Positions 26,495-34,834 of a DNA stretch of 64,000 bases are shown here, piece by piece (position 1 is the stretch's first letter; each line of letters opens with the position of its first letter). Under the pieces are notes generated by a model. It saw only the letters and a program-made list of their open reading frames with translations, was not told where the DNA came from and searched no databases. The stretch covers positions 434,001-498,000 of the forward strand of contig CAIKMD010000002.1 of the NCBI GenBank assembly GCA_903828515.1, read 5' to 3'. The stretch is from an uncultured Rhodospirillales bacterium. GTDB taxonomy: Bacteria; Pseudomonadota; Alphaproteobacteria; ATCC43930; CGMCC-115725. The translations under genes were made by a program, and so were the position numbers.

Positions 26495-27502
26495 CTATTT
26501 CGTATCGAGCCAGCGTGGCACCGGAAGGTGCTTCTCGCGCAGGAAGGCCGGGTTGAACAGTTTCGACTGATAGCGCGTGCCGTAATCGGCGAGGATGGTG
26601 ACGACGGTATGACCGGGGCCGAGTTCCTTCGCCGCCTTGATCGCGCCGAGAATGTTGATGCCGGTCGAGCCGCCGAGGATCAGACCTTCCTCGGTGACGA
26701 GATCGAACAGCACCGGCAGCATTTCTTCGTCGGTCACCTGGAACCAGCCGTCGAGCGGTGCGCCCTCGAGGTTCTTGGTGATACGGCCCTGGCCGATGCC
26801 CTCGGTGATCGAATTGCCTTCGGATTTCAGCACGCCATGTGCGTAGTGGCTGAAGATCGCCGAGCCCATCGGGTCGGCGAGGTAGCATTTGACGTTCTTG
26901 TTACGCTCTTTCAGCGCCATCGCGGTGCCGGCGAGCGTCCCGCCCGTGCCGACCGAAGCGACGAAAGCGTCGACCTTGCCGTCGGTCTGTTTCCATATCT
27001 CGGGGCCGGTGGTCTCGATATGCGCGCGGCGGTTGGCGACGTTGTCGAATTGGTTGGCCCAGATCGCGCCGTTGGGCGAGCTTGCCGCGACTTCCTTGGC
27101 GAGTGTCTCGGAATAGCGGACGTAATTCATCGGATTGGCGTAGGGCACGGCCGGCACGAGACGAAGGTCGGCGCCGCAGAGGCGCAGCATGTCCTTCTTT
27201 TCCTGGCTTTGGGTTTCCGGCATGACGATGACCGAGCGATAGCCCAAGGCGTTGCCGACAAGGGCGAGGCCGATACCGGTATTGCCGGCGGTGCCCTCGA
27301 CGATCACGCCGCCGGGTTTCAGCAGACCCCGTTCCTCGGCGTCTTTCACGATATAGAGCGCGGCGCGATCCTTGACCGATCCGCCCGGATTGAGAAACTC
27401 CGCCTTGCCGAGGATGTTGCACCCGGTTTCTTCCGAGGCCCGGCGCAGGCGGATCAGCGGCGTATTGCCGATGGTATCGATGAAGCCGTTTCGTATTGTC
27501 AT
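26495..27502 (-). CDS. cysK: cysteine synthase (O-acetylserine sulfhydrylase type)
   Basis: 335 residues of the tryptophan-synthase-beta-like PLP family. The PLP lysine is K44 in NPGGSVKDRA, the substrate loop is EGTAGNTGIG and the phosphate-binding loop is SVGTGGTLAGT. The internal region 'LADPMGSAIF' and the C-terminal 'LADYGTRYQSKLF' are typical of the slightly longer CysK-like proteins common in alphaproteobacteria. It makes cysteine from O-acetylserine and sulfide. The gene lies directly upstream of the sulfurtransferase and diverges from the DMT transporter gene. Confidence 0.85.
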   Translation of the reverse strand: MTIRNGFIDTIGNTPLIRLRRASEETGCNILGKAEFLNPGGSVKDRAALYIVKDAEERGLLKPGGVIVEGTAGNTGIGLALVGNALGYRSVIVMPETQSQEKKDMLRLCGADLRLVPAVPYANPMNYVRYSETLAKEVAASSPNGAIWANQFDNVANRRAHIETTGPEIWKQTDGKVDAFVASVGTGGTLAGTAMALKERNKNVKCYLADPMGSAIFSHYAHGVLKSEGNSITEGIGQGRITKNLEGAPLDGWFQVTDEEMLPVLFDLVTEEGLILGGSTGINILGAIKAAKELGPGHTVVTILADYGTRYQSKLFNPAFLREKHLPVPRWLDTK

Positions 27503-27591
27503 GGTTGCCGAGACTAAGGGGCGGGCCCGAATCGATCAACACCCTGGGCCAATCCGGTATAATCGAATAGAGCCGAGAAACGGAGCGCCGC

Positions 27592-28665
27592 CTGAAACCG
27601 ATTGCATGGAATCTCCTCTGGCCCGGCGCCGCCTTCGCGTTGGCCTCGGCCGTCCTGTTCGGCGCGAGTACGCCGCTGGCGAAGCCGTTGCTGGGCGAGG
27701 TCGCGCCGTGGACCCTCGCGAGCCTGCTTTATCTCGGCTCCGGCATCGGCCTCGCGCTGGTTCGTTTCGCCATGCGGGGACGGGCCGATCAAAAACGCGC
27801 GGAGGCGCCGTTGCGGCGCGGCGACCTCCCTTGGCTGGGCGCGGCGATCCTGGCGGGCGGCGTGGTCGCGCCGGTGCTGCTGCTGATGGGGCTCGCCGGC
27901 ATGGCGTCGTCCTTGGCCTCGCTGCTGCTCAATCTCGAAGGCGTTTTCACGTTGGGAATCGCGTGGCTGGTGTTTCGCGAGAACGTCGACGTTCGGGTCG
28001 GCACGGGGGCGGCCGCGATCCTCGCCGGCGCCGCGTTCCTGTCGTGGACCGATGGCGCATCGTTCGGGTCGATCGGGCCGGCGCTCTGCGTGGCCGGTGC
28101 CTGCCTTGGTTGGGCGATCGACAACAACCTCACGCGCAAGCTTGCCAATGCCGATGCGTTGCAGATTACGATGGTGAAAGGCCTGGCCGCCGGGATCGTC
28201 GACGCCGTGATCGCGCAATCGCAGGGCCTGCCTTGGCCGAGCCTGACGGTCGCGCTGACCGCGTGCATCATCGGGTTTTTCGGTTATGGAATCAGCGTGA
28301 CCTTGTTCATTCTCGCGTTGCGCCATCTTGGTGCGGCGCGAACCGGCGCCTATTTCTCGACTGCGCCGTTCATCGGCGCAAGTTTGGGATTGGCGGTCTT
28401 CGGCGAGCCGATGACGGTTCAGTTCGCCGCTGCCGCGCTATTGATGGCATTCGGCGTGTGGATGCATCTGATCGAGGATCACGCTCACGATCATCGTCAC
28501 GATGAAATCGTTCACGAGCATCGTCACACCCATGACTTGCATCACGGCCACGATCATGATCCGGACGCCCCGGACGGCGAGCCGCACACACATGTCCATG
28601 CGCACGCACCGCTCGTGCATCGCCATCCGCACTATCCGGACTCGCATCATCGCCATGTGCATTGA
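27592..28665 (+). CDS. EamA/DMT-family transporter with a histidine-rich tail
   Basis: About 357 residues with ten hydrophobic helices in two EamA halves. The first helix ('WNLLWPGAAFALASAVLFG') begins before the first usual start codon in this frame, a TTG at 27640 that would cut off half of the helix. No ATG or GTG exists between the stop at 27568 and there. A CTG at 27592 with ggag at 27582-27585 upstream would give the complete helix, so I place the start there. The last 60 residues after 'WMHLIED' are dominated by His (for example HAHDHRHDE, HTHVHAHAP, HHRHVH), a pattern of metal-binding tails. DMT proteins export metabolites; the tail suggests a link to nickel, cobalt or zinc. Its gene is 9 bases upstream of the next. 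Confidence 0.7.
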   Translation: MKPIAWNLLWPGAAFALASAVLFGASTPLAKPLLGEVAPWTLASLLYLGSGIGLALVRFAMRGRADQKRAEAPLRRGDLPWLGAAILAGGVVAPVLLLMGLAGMASSLASLLLNLEGVFTLGIAWLVFRENVDVRVGTGAAAILAGAAFLSWTDGASFGSIGPALCVAGACLGWAIDNNLTRKLANADALQITMVKGLAAGIVDAVIAQSQGLPWPSLTVALTACIIGFFGYGISVTLFILALRHLGAARTGAYFSTAPFIGASLGLAVFGEPMTVQFAAAALLMAFGVWMHLIEDHAHDHRHDEIVHEHRHTHDLHHGHDHDPDAPDGEPHTHVHAHAPLVHRHPHYPDSHHRHVH

Positions 28666-28674
28666 CGACGGCGA

Positions 28675-29631
28675 ATGACCGAATCCGGGCAATCATCGGA
28701 AACAGCGTCGCTGATCGGTTTGCTGCGCGAACAGGTCAGGAATCCGGATTCCAGTTGGAGTTGTGGCACCTTCGGCGCGGTTGCCGAATTCGCTTGGGAT
28801 GCTGACGAGGCAATCCAGTTCATGGATACGGTTGGCTCCGTCGCTGCGGCGACCGCACGCGGCGCTATCAAAATCGATATGCATAATGACGTTCGCGCGA
28901 TTGCTTATGAACTGAGTGGGCGCGCGTCCGACAGTTGGCAACATGGCCTGGCTTTGTGCCTGCGGGGAGCCGATGCAGAAACGGCCCGCCGGACTGTCGT
29001 GAGCGAATTGGGGCCTGATCGCGATGCGGTATGTCCGGAAGATCGTAAGGCGATCCTCTTCGATCTTGGTTTGGGCACGATCCAGGCGGATATCTGCGTT
29101 CGATCAGCCGAGCCTGAAATCGTTGCCATCCTCCGTCGTGCGGTTGGGCGGCCGTTTTTTGCCGATGGCGAATTTGCCGTTCCCGAATTGCCGCGGCTCA
29201 GTCCCCATCGGGTGTTCCGCTGTAACTTCGGTCGTATCGAAGTATTCCAGTCGATTCCGCCAGCCGATGGAAAAAGTCCCGACGGTCCGCACACCCATGT
29301 CCTTCCACGATTGCTGGCCCAACGTCGGACACATGCGGCGAACATTCCGCTTCCGGCGGATTGGATTCCGTGCATGACGTTGTTTCCGCCGAACCCGCTC
29401 CTGACGCTCGCGGGTGCGCGCAAGCCCTTCGACTCCGCGCAATTCGAGGCGTTTCAATCCTTGTGGGATCGCTACGGCGAGCCCGAGCTGGTTGCGCTCA
29501 AGAAAGCCATTCTGCCGCGTCTGCTTTTCGGCGAGGAGCCGGGAACGCGCGACGACGTATCGGAGTCAAGAGCGTCGCGGAATGTCTTTCGCGTCGCGGC
29601 CCGGCAAGCGAAGCGTCTCAAAGCCGATTGA
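28675..29631 (+). CDS. conserved protein of unknown function (possibly DUF6925)
   Basis: 318 residues, no signal peptide or membrane helix. I do not recognise an enzyme motif. Conserved-looking blocks are SWSCGTFGAVAEF near the start, 'RRTVVSELGPDRDAV', 'ILFDLGLGTIQADICVR', 'LSPHRVFRCNFGRIEVF' and 'GPHTHVLPRLL'. From memory this resembles a DUF6925-type family, but I cannot verify that. It starts 9 bases after the His-rich transporter and ends shortly before the first cobalamin riboswitch, so a role in B12 or metal supply is a guess from position only. The GPHTHV segment could bind a metal. Confidence 0.6.
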   Translation: MTESGQSSETASLIGLLREQVRNPDSSWSCGTFGAVAEFAWDADEAIQFMDTVGSVAAATARGAIKIDMHNDVRAIAYELSGRASDSWQHGLALCLRGADAETARRTVVSELGPDRDAVCPEDRKAILFDLGLGTIQADICVRSAEPEIVAILRRAVGRPFFADGEFAVPELPRLSPHRVFRCNFGRIEVFQSIPPADGKSPDGPHTHVLPRLLAQRRTHAANIPLPADWIPCMTLFPPNPLLTLAGARKPFDSAQFEAFQSLWDRYGEPELVALKKAILPRLLFGEEPGTRDDVSESRASRNVFRVAARQAKRLKAD

Positions 29632-29649
29632 CCGTGGACAAGAATCTCC

Positions 29650-29862
29650 CTTATGGTTTCGCTCGATGGTTCCCTTCGGGGATCAAAAGGGAACACGGTG
29701 ACGGTCGAAAGGCCCGATGCCGTGGCTGCCCCCGCAACTGTAAGCGGCGAGCCGCGCACCACGATGTCACTGGCGTAAGCCGGGAAGACGGTGCAAGGCA
29801 ACGACCCGCGAGCCAGGAGACCTGCCATCACGGTTGTCACGTGCGAGCACATTGGCCGGGGT
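29650..29862 (+). promoter_or_regulatory. cobalamin riboswitch upstream of the TonB receptor gene
   Basis: The conserved core is nearly canonical: gctgcccccgcaactgtaag (29728-29747), then the P8-type hairpin tcactggcgtaagccgggaag around 29769-29788 (written here in two overlapping halves, tcactggcg and gccgggaag), then ccaggagacctgcc (29814-29827). Together these are the B12-box features of AdoCbl riboswitches. The region downstream to 29862 carries gagcacattggccgggg, which is shared with the second riboswitch and so probably belongs to the expression platform. It would switch the receptor gene off when cobalamin is plentiful. Confidence 0.93.
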
Positions 29863-29946
29863 GCGCCGATGGGGAACTGGATCGCGCCTTGCGGGGCAGG
29901 TTTGGGACTTTGGTTCGTGGTGACGTGAACCACGAGGTCTCGAACG

Positions 29947-32084
29947 ATGATTCGTTATCATGACTCTTTTCTATTTTCCTTAGTCGCCGTCTTCACGTAT
30001 GCCGGTCTGCACGCCGCCGCTGCACAGGATGCAGCATCGTCGGGACCGGTTACGATCCCGACGATCGGTGTCAGCGGCAGCAACGCCGGCGGCGAACTCA
30101 ATCTCACCGTGCCGTCGTCACTGCCAGCCGGCTCAATCTCACGCCGATGGAAACGCCGGCGAGCGTCCAAATCATGAGCGGCGATGCGCTGCGCGAGCGC
30201 GGCGACCGGACCGTGATGGAAGCGGTGACCCAGGCCACCGGCATTACCGGCGTGGCGGGACCGGGAAACGGCAATTCGGGATTAAGCGCGCGCGGGTTTA
30301 CCGGCGTGACCTCGGTCATGCAGCTCTATGACGGAACCCAGCTTTATGTCGGGTCGGGCACGGTAACGTTCCCCTACGACATCTGGACGGTGGATCGGAT
30401 CGAGGTGCTCAGCGGCCCGGCTTCGGTGCTCTACGGACAGGGTGCGATCGGCGGCGTCGTGAACGTGGTTCCGCGGCGTCCCAATCCGACGAATTTCGAG
30501 AACAGCGTCCGGCTCGCGATCGGATCGGACAACACGTTCCGCGACGCGGTCGACAGTACCGGTCCGCTCAGTTCCAAGGCGTCGTATCGGCTCGATGTCA
30601 GCCACAACAGTTCGGACGGTTGGGTCGATCGCGGTCAATCCGACAGTCTGGCGATTTCGGGCAGCCTGCGGGTCGACATGACGCCCGATCTTCACTTCGT
30701 CTTGTCGAACGATTACGGCAACCAGAATCCGATGGGCTATTTCGGCGTGCCGCTCATCAACGGACAGCTCAACACCGCGCTGCGCTACAAGAATTTCAAT
30801 GCTTCGAATGCGACGATCAATTGGGTCGACAACTGGACGCAGCTCAAGACCGAATGGGCCGCGACCGACTACATCACGATCCATAACGATGTGTATTGGC
30901 TGAGCACCAACCGGCACTGGCGGGAAATCGAGGCCTATCCCTATCAGAAAGCGTCGGCGACGATCCTGGAAGGCACGTTTCTCGAGGTCTATCATAATGA
31001 ATCGCAATACGGCGATCATGCCGACGCGACGTTCCGCAGCGAAATTTTCGGCATGAAGAACGAGTTCGAAGCCGGGTTCGATCTCAATCGGGTTCGCTTC
31101 GAGAATTCCAGCAATACGCCCTTCGCCGGCAGCGCCACGCTCAATCCGTTCAACTTCACACCGATCAACTTCACGCCGACCACCACGGCGCCGCGCCTCC
31201 TCACCCATACCGATCAGTATGCGCCGTTCACCGAAGATCGTCTGTCGCTGACGGACCAAGTATCGCTGGTCGCGGGCCTGCGTTACGACCATTACGATTT
31301 CTCGCGCACGGATATGGCCGCCCATACGACGACCAGCCGCGGCTTTTCCAGTTCAAGCTGGCGCACCGGCATCGTCTACAATCCGGTTCCGAATATCGCG
31401 TTGTATGGTCAATTCGCCAACGCGACCGATCCGGTGAGCTCGCTCATCTCGCTCAGTGTGGCGCAGGAGCAATTCACCCTGGCGCGCGGCAAGGAGTTCG
31501 AGGCCGGCGTGAAGGGATCGTTGTGGGACAATCGGGCCGAATGGACCTTCGCCGCTTATGAGATCATCAAGAAGAACCTGCTGATCGCCGACCCCATCAA
31601 TCCCGCCATCACCGATCAAATCGGACAGCAATCGTCGCATGGCCTCGAAGCCTCGTTCGCGTTCGATGTCGGTTACGGTTGGCGCGTCCAGGCCAACGGC
31701 ACGATCCTGCGCGCGAAATTCGACCGATTTGCCTCGTCGGTCGGCGGCGTCGCTGTATCCTATGCCGGGAACACGCCGCCCAATGTACCGAGCCGCGCCG
31801 CGAATCTTTTCGCGACGTGGAATTTCCTGCCGGGGTGGGAGGCGAGTTCGGGTTTGCAGTATGTCGGTCATCGCTATGCCGACAATGCGAATACGCTGAT
31901 CCTGCCGTCCTACTATGTCTTTAATCTGGGGCTGCGCTGGTTCCCGACCGAGCGGATCGAGACGGCGGTCAATCTCTACAATGCCTTGGACAGTGTCTAT
32001 GCGGCGGCGCCGTCTAACGGCGGGACGCAGTGGGTCCTCGGACCGCCACGCGCGATCGAGGCCTCCGTGACGGTGAAGTTCTAG
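29947..32084 (+). CDS. btuB: TonB-dependent outer-membrane receptor (BtuB-like), frameshifted near the N-terminus
   Basis: About 712 residues once the frame is repaired. A signal peptide (FLFSLVAVFTYAGLHAAAA) starts in one frame at 29947; the plug ('TPMETPASVQIMSGDALRER', 'GFTGVTSVMQLYDG', 'DRIEVLSGPASVLYGQGAIG') and the 22-strand barrel, ending in a C-terminal aromatic (VTVKF), continue in another. One A inserted at 30120 (tcact to tcaact) joins them smoothly as '...TVPSSTASRLNLTPMETPAS', a common pre-plug sequence. The cobalamin riboswitch upstream indicates B12 or corrinoid uptake. The gene product is truncated if the deletion is real. The btuC-like gene converges 2 bases after its stop. 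Confidence 0.82.
30119..30121 (+). other. probable one-base deletion in the TonB receptor gene
   Basis: Upstream of this point the signal peptide and 'GGELNLTVPSS' are in frame with 29947. Downstream, 'SRLNLTPMETPASV' is in the frame of the main receptor. Adding one A restores continuity without changing any other residue. This is the second single-A loss of this kind in the window. Confidence 0.65.
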
Positions 32085-32086
32085 CC

Positions 32087-33100
32087 TTAGACGCGCCGGC
32101 GGCGCATTTGCCACAGGAAGAATGCGCCGCCGATCGCCGCCGTGAAGATGCCGATCGGCAGATCCTCGGGCGCCATGACGGTGCGCGCGCATACGTCGAT
32201 CCAGACGAGGAACACCGCGCCGCCCAGCGCGCAGGCGGGAAGGAGCGTCCGGTTATTCGATCCGACGAAGAGACGCAGGATGTGGGGGATCATCAAACCG
32301 ACGAAGCCGATGGCGCCTGACACCGCGACCAGCGTTCCGGTGACGACGGCGGCAACGAGAAAGAGCCTGAGACGGAATTTCGCGACGTCGATGCCGAGGG
32401 TCAGCGCGCTTTCGTCGCCGAGGATCAGCGCGTCGATGCGGCGCGCCTGTGCGATGAGATAAAAGAGCCCGCCGGCGAGCACGATCGCCGGTATCGCCAG
32501 ATTGCCCCAGCGCGCATGGCCGAGGCTGCCCAGCATCCAGAATATGATCGAAGCGGCGCCCTGGCGATCGCCCTGGAAGATCAGGAAATTGGTCGCGGCC
32601 ATCAGCACGAAGGAAACCGCGACGCCGCTTAAGATCAGCCGGTCGGGGCTCAGACGGCGCTGGCTTCCGGCGACGCCGGTCACGAGGCCGACCGACAGCA
32701 GGGCGCCGGCGAATGCCGCGATCGGCAGCGTGAGAGGACCGAGGAACGCGCCGGTATGAAGCAGGACGGTGACCGCGCCCAGCGCCGCACCGGCGGAGAT
32801 GCCGAAGAGGTACGGATCGGCCAGCGGATTGCGGGTCGCGGCTTGCAGGCTCGCGCCGACGACGGCGAGGCCGGCGCCGGTGATCGCGCCGAGAAGTACA
32901 CGCGGCAGGCGCAACTGCCAGATGATCGCCTCGTCGCTCGGGCTCCAGTCGGGGGTGAGCGACGCGGGAAAGAAGACGTGCCAGACGATCCGCAAGGCGG
33001 TCATCGGCGCGATCGATACCGCGCCGATGCCGACGGCGACGACGAGGCTCGCGATCAGAAGCACGGTCAGTCCGATCGATACCGCGCTCCGCGATCGCAT
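32087..33100 (-). CDS. btuC: FecCD/BtuC-family ABC transporter permease
   Basis: 337 residues with about ten helices. Family motifs include 'RLPRVLLGAITGAGLAVVG', 'NPLADPYLFGISAGAALGA', and 'AISGAIGFVGLMIPHILR'-type segment (here VAVSGAIGFVGLMIPHI). It forms the inner-membrane channel for a corrinoid or siderophore. The start overlaps the stop of the binding-protein gene by one base (taatg). It is the last gene of the riboswitch-controlled cobG-btuDFC unit, which argues for cobalamin rather than iron chelates. Confidence 0.85.
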   Translation of the reverse strand: MRSRSAVSIGLTVLLIASLVVAVGIGAVSIAPMTALRIVWHVFFPASLTPDWSPSDEAIIWQLRLPRVLLGAITGAGLAVVGASLQAATRNPLADPYLFGISAGAALGAVTVLLHTGAFLGPLTLPIAAFAGALLSVGLVTGVAGSQRRLSPDRLILSGVAVSFVLMAATNFLIFQGDRQGAASIIFWMLGSLGHARWGNLAIPAIVLAGGLFYLIAQARRIDALILGDESALTLGIDVAKFRLRLFLVAAVVTGTLVAVSGAIGFVGLMIPHILRLFVGSNNRTLLPACALGGAVFLVWIDVCARTVMAPEDLPIGIFTAAIGGAFFLWQMRRRRV

Positions 33101-34053
33101 TAGAAACGCTCCGGATAAAAGGCGCGTGCCAACGCCTCGATGGCGTCGATATTGCGCACGCCCGGAGTCGCGGCCGCATAGGGAATGACGGCGAAGCGGC
33201 GGTTACGGATGGCATCGATATCGGCCAGCACGGCGTTGGCGGTCAGGAACGCGATCTTCTGCGTCGCGGTGACGGCGCCGTAATCGACGATGATGATGAA
33301 TTGCGGATCGCGCCGCACGACCGCTTCCCAATTCACTTTTGTCCAGCTTGTGGCGACGTCGTCCGCGATATTGCGTCCGCCGGCGGCCGCGATGATCGCC
33401 GTCGGCATCGCGAACTTGCCGGCGGTTATCGGTGCATCCTCGCCGGAATCGTAGACGAAAACGCGCAACGGCGTCGCGTGCTCGCCGATTTTCGCCGCGA
33501 CGCTATCGAGTCTCTGCCTGAAGCTTGCGATCAAGGCCTGGGCGCGCTCTTCGACGCCGAAGATTTTTCCGACCGCGATCGTGTCGTCATACATGTCGTC
33601 GATCGCGATCGGCTTGCGTGGCCCGAGACGGATACAGGATTCGCGGATGGCATAGGTCTTGATGTCGAACGGGGCGAGGGTTTCGGGCGTCACGTCGCCG
33701 CCGACCCGCATGCCATAGCCCCATCCGGCCGCGTAGAAATCGGTTTTCGCCCCGAGCAGCACTTCGAGCGACGGATAGGTCCGCGCCAGCTCGCGGACGC
33801 CGGCCAGCTTGACGCGCGCGCTCGGCGTGATCTTTTCCAGGGTGCTGATGCCGCTATAGCCGGCCATCGATCCCTGCAGGTCGAGCGCGAGCAGCGTCTC
33901 GGTGATGTTGATGTCGTTGCTGACGGCGTGCGTCGGGGCTCGGGCGAAAATCTCCGGGGTCCCGCAATTGTCGATCGTAACCGGAAAATCGCTGGCGATC
34001 GCCGGCGAAGCGAATGCCGCAGCGATGAGGCCGGCGAGAAGGCGCAAAATCAT
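33100..34053 (-). CDS. btuF: BtuF/FecB-like ABC transporter binding protein
   Basis: 317 residues from the ATG at 34053, which has gagg about 10 bases upstream; an ATG at 34068 inside the preceding gene is less likely. A signal peptide (LLAGLIAAAFASPAIA) is followed by a two-lobe periplasmic binding fold ('PVTIDNCGTPEIFARAPTHAV', 'LAGVRELARTYPSLEVLLGAK', 'WEAVVRRDPQFIIIVDYG'). The long linking helix, typical of class III binding proteins, falls at about 165-190. It would deliver corrinoid to the BtuCD-like channel. Ligand assignment rests on the riboswitch context. Confidence 0.8.
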   Translation of the reverse strand: MILRLLAGLIAAAFASPAIASDFPVTIDNCGTPEIFARAPTHAVSNDINITETLLALDLQGSMAGYSGISTLEKITPSARVKLAGVRELARTYPSLEVLLGAKTDFYAAGWGYGMRVGGDVTPETLAPFDIKTYAIRESCIRLGPRKPIAIDDMYDDTIAVGKIFGVEERAQALIASFRQRLDSVAAKIGEHATPLRVFVYDSGEDAPITAGKFAMPTAIIAAAGGRNIADDVATSWTKVNWEAVVRRDPQFIIIVDYGAVTATQKIAFLTANAVLADIDAIRNRRFAVIPYAAATPGVRNIDAIEALARAFYPERF

Positions 34054-34057
34054 CGTG

Positions 34058-34834
34058 TCACGCCTCATAAAGAATGCAGGCGCGCCCGGTGACGGGGTGG
34101 GAATTGATGCGAACTTTGACGTCGAACACGGTCTCGATCAGGGCGGATGTAAGGATATCGGCGGGTGCGCCCTCGGCGACGATCTTGCCGTGATGCAAGA
34201 CATAGAGACGGTCGCAATAGGCGGCGGCCTGGTTGAGATCGTGCAGCGAGGCGAGGGCGGTGATCCCGAGCTGTTTCACCAGCCGCAGGATGTCGCGCTG
34301 ATACCGGATGTCGAGATGATTGGTCGGCTCGTCGAGAATCAGGAGTTTCGGCTGCTGAACCAGCGCCCGAGCGACCAGCGCCCGCTGTTTCTCGCCGCCG
34401 GAGAGGGTATCGAAAGCCTGCCCGGCGCATGACCCGAGTCCGACCTGCGCGAGCGAATCCGCGATGAGACGCTGCTCTACTTCGCCATCGCGCGCGAAGA
34501 CGCCTTGATGTGGCGTCCGGCCAAGCGCGACGACATCGGCGACGGTCAGGCCGAAATCGGCGGGAAACTCCTGCAAGACGGTTGCCGTCATTTGGGCGGA
34601 GGCGCGCGCGCTGAGACTCCAAACGTCCTTGCCGTCGAGCAGCACGGCGCCCGATTGCGGTCGGTGCATGCGATAGACACAGCGCAAGAGCGAGGACTTG
34701 CCGCTACCGTTCGGGCCGACGATTCCGATGAAGGAACCCGGCGCGGCCGTGAGGGACACACCGCGTAGAATCAGGCCCCCCGGCACTTCCCACATAAGGT
34801 CGCGAATGCCGACTTCGGTCATGCCGGCACTCAT
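34058..34834 (-). CDS. btuD: BtuD/FecE-like ABC transporter ATPase
   Basis: 258 residues. Walker A GPNGSGKSS, Q-loop LQEFPADFG, signature LSGGEKQRALVARAL, Walker B LLILDEPTNHLD and switch His in SLHDLNQA are intact; the NHLD after Walker B is typical of the FecE/BtuD/siderophore group. It powers the BtuC-like channel. Its start overlaps the cobG stop by 4 bases (atga), tying importer translation to cobG. Confidence 0.87.
   Translation of the reverse strand: MSAGMTEVGIRDLMWEVPGGLILRGVSLTAAPGSFIGIVGPNGSGKSSLLRCVYRMHRPQSGAVLLDGKDVWSLSARASAQMTATVLQEFPADFGLTVADVVALGRTPHQGVFARDGEVEQRLIADSLAQVGLGSCAGQAFDTLSGGEKQRALVARALVQQPKLLILDEPTNHLDIRYQRDILRLVKQLGITALASLHDLNQAAAYCDRLYVLHHGKIVAEGAPADILTSALIETVFDVKVRINSHPVTGRACILYEA

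Noticed and set aside
29947-30177. The 76-codon signal-peptide frame as a separate small secreted protein
   Set aside because: Its end reads into the receptor plug after one added base, so it is the 5' part of the receptor gene.
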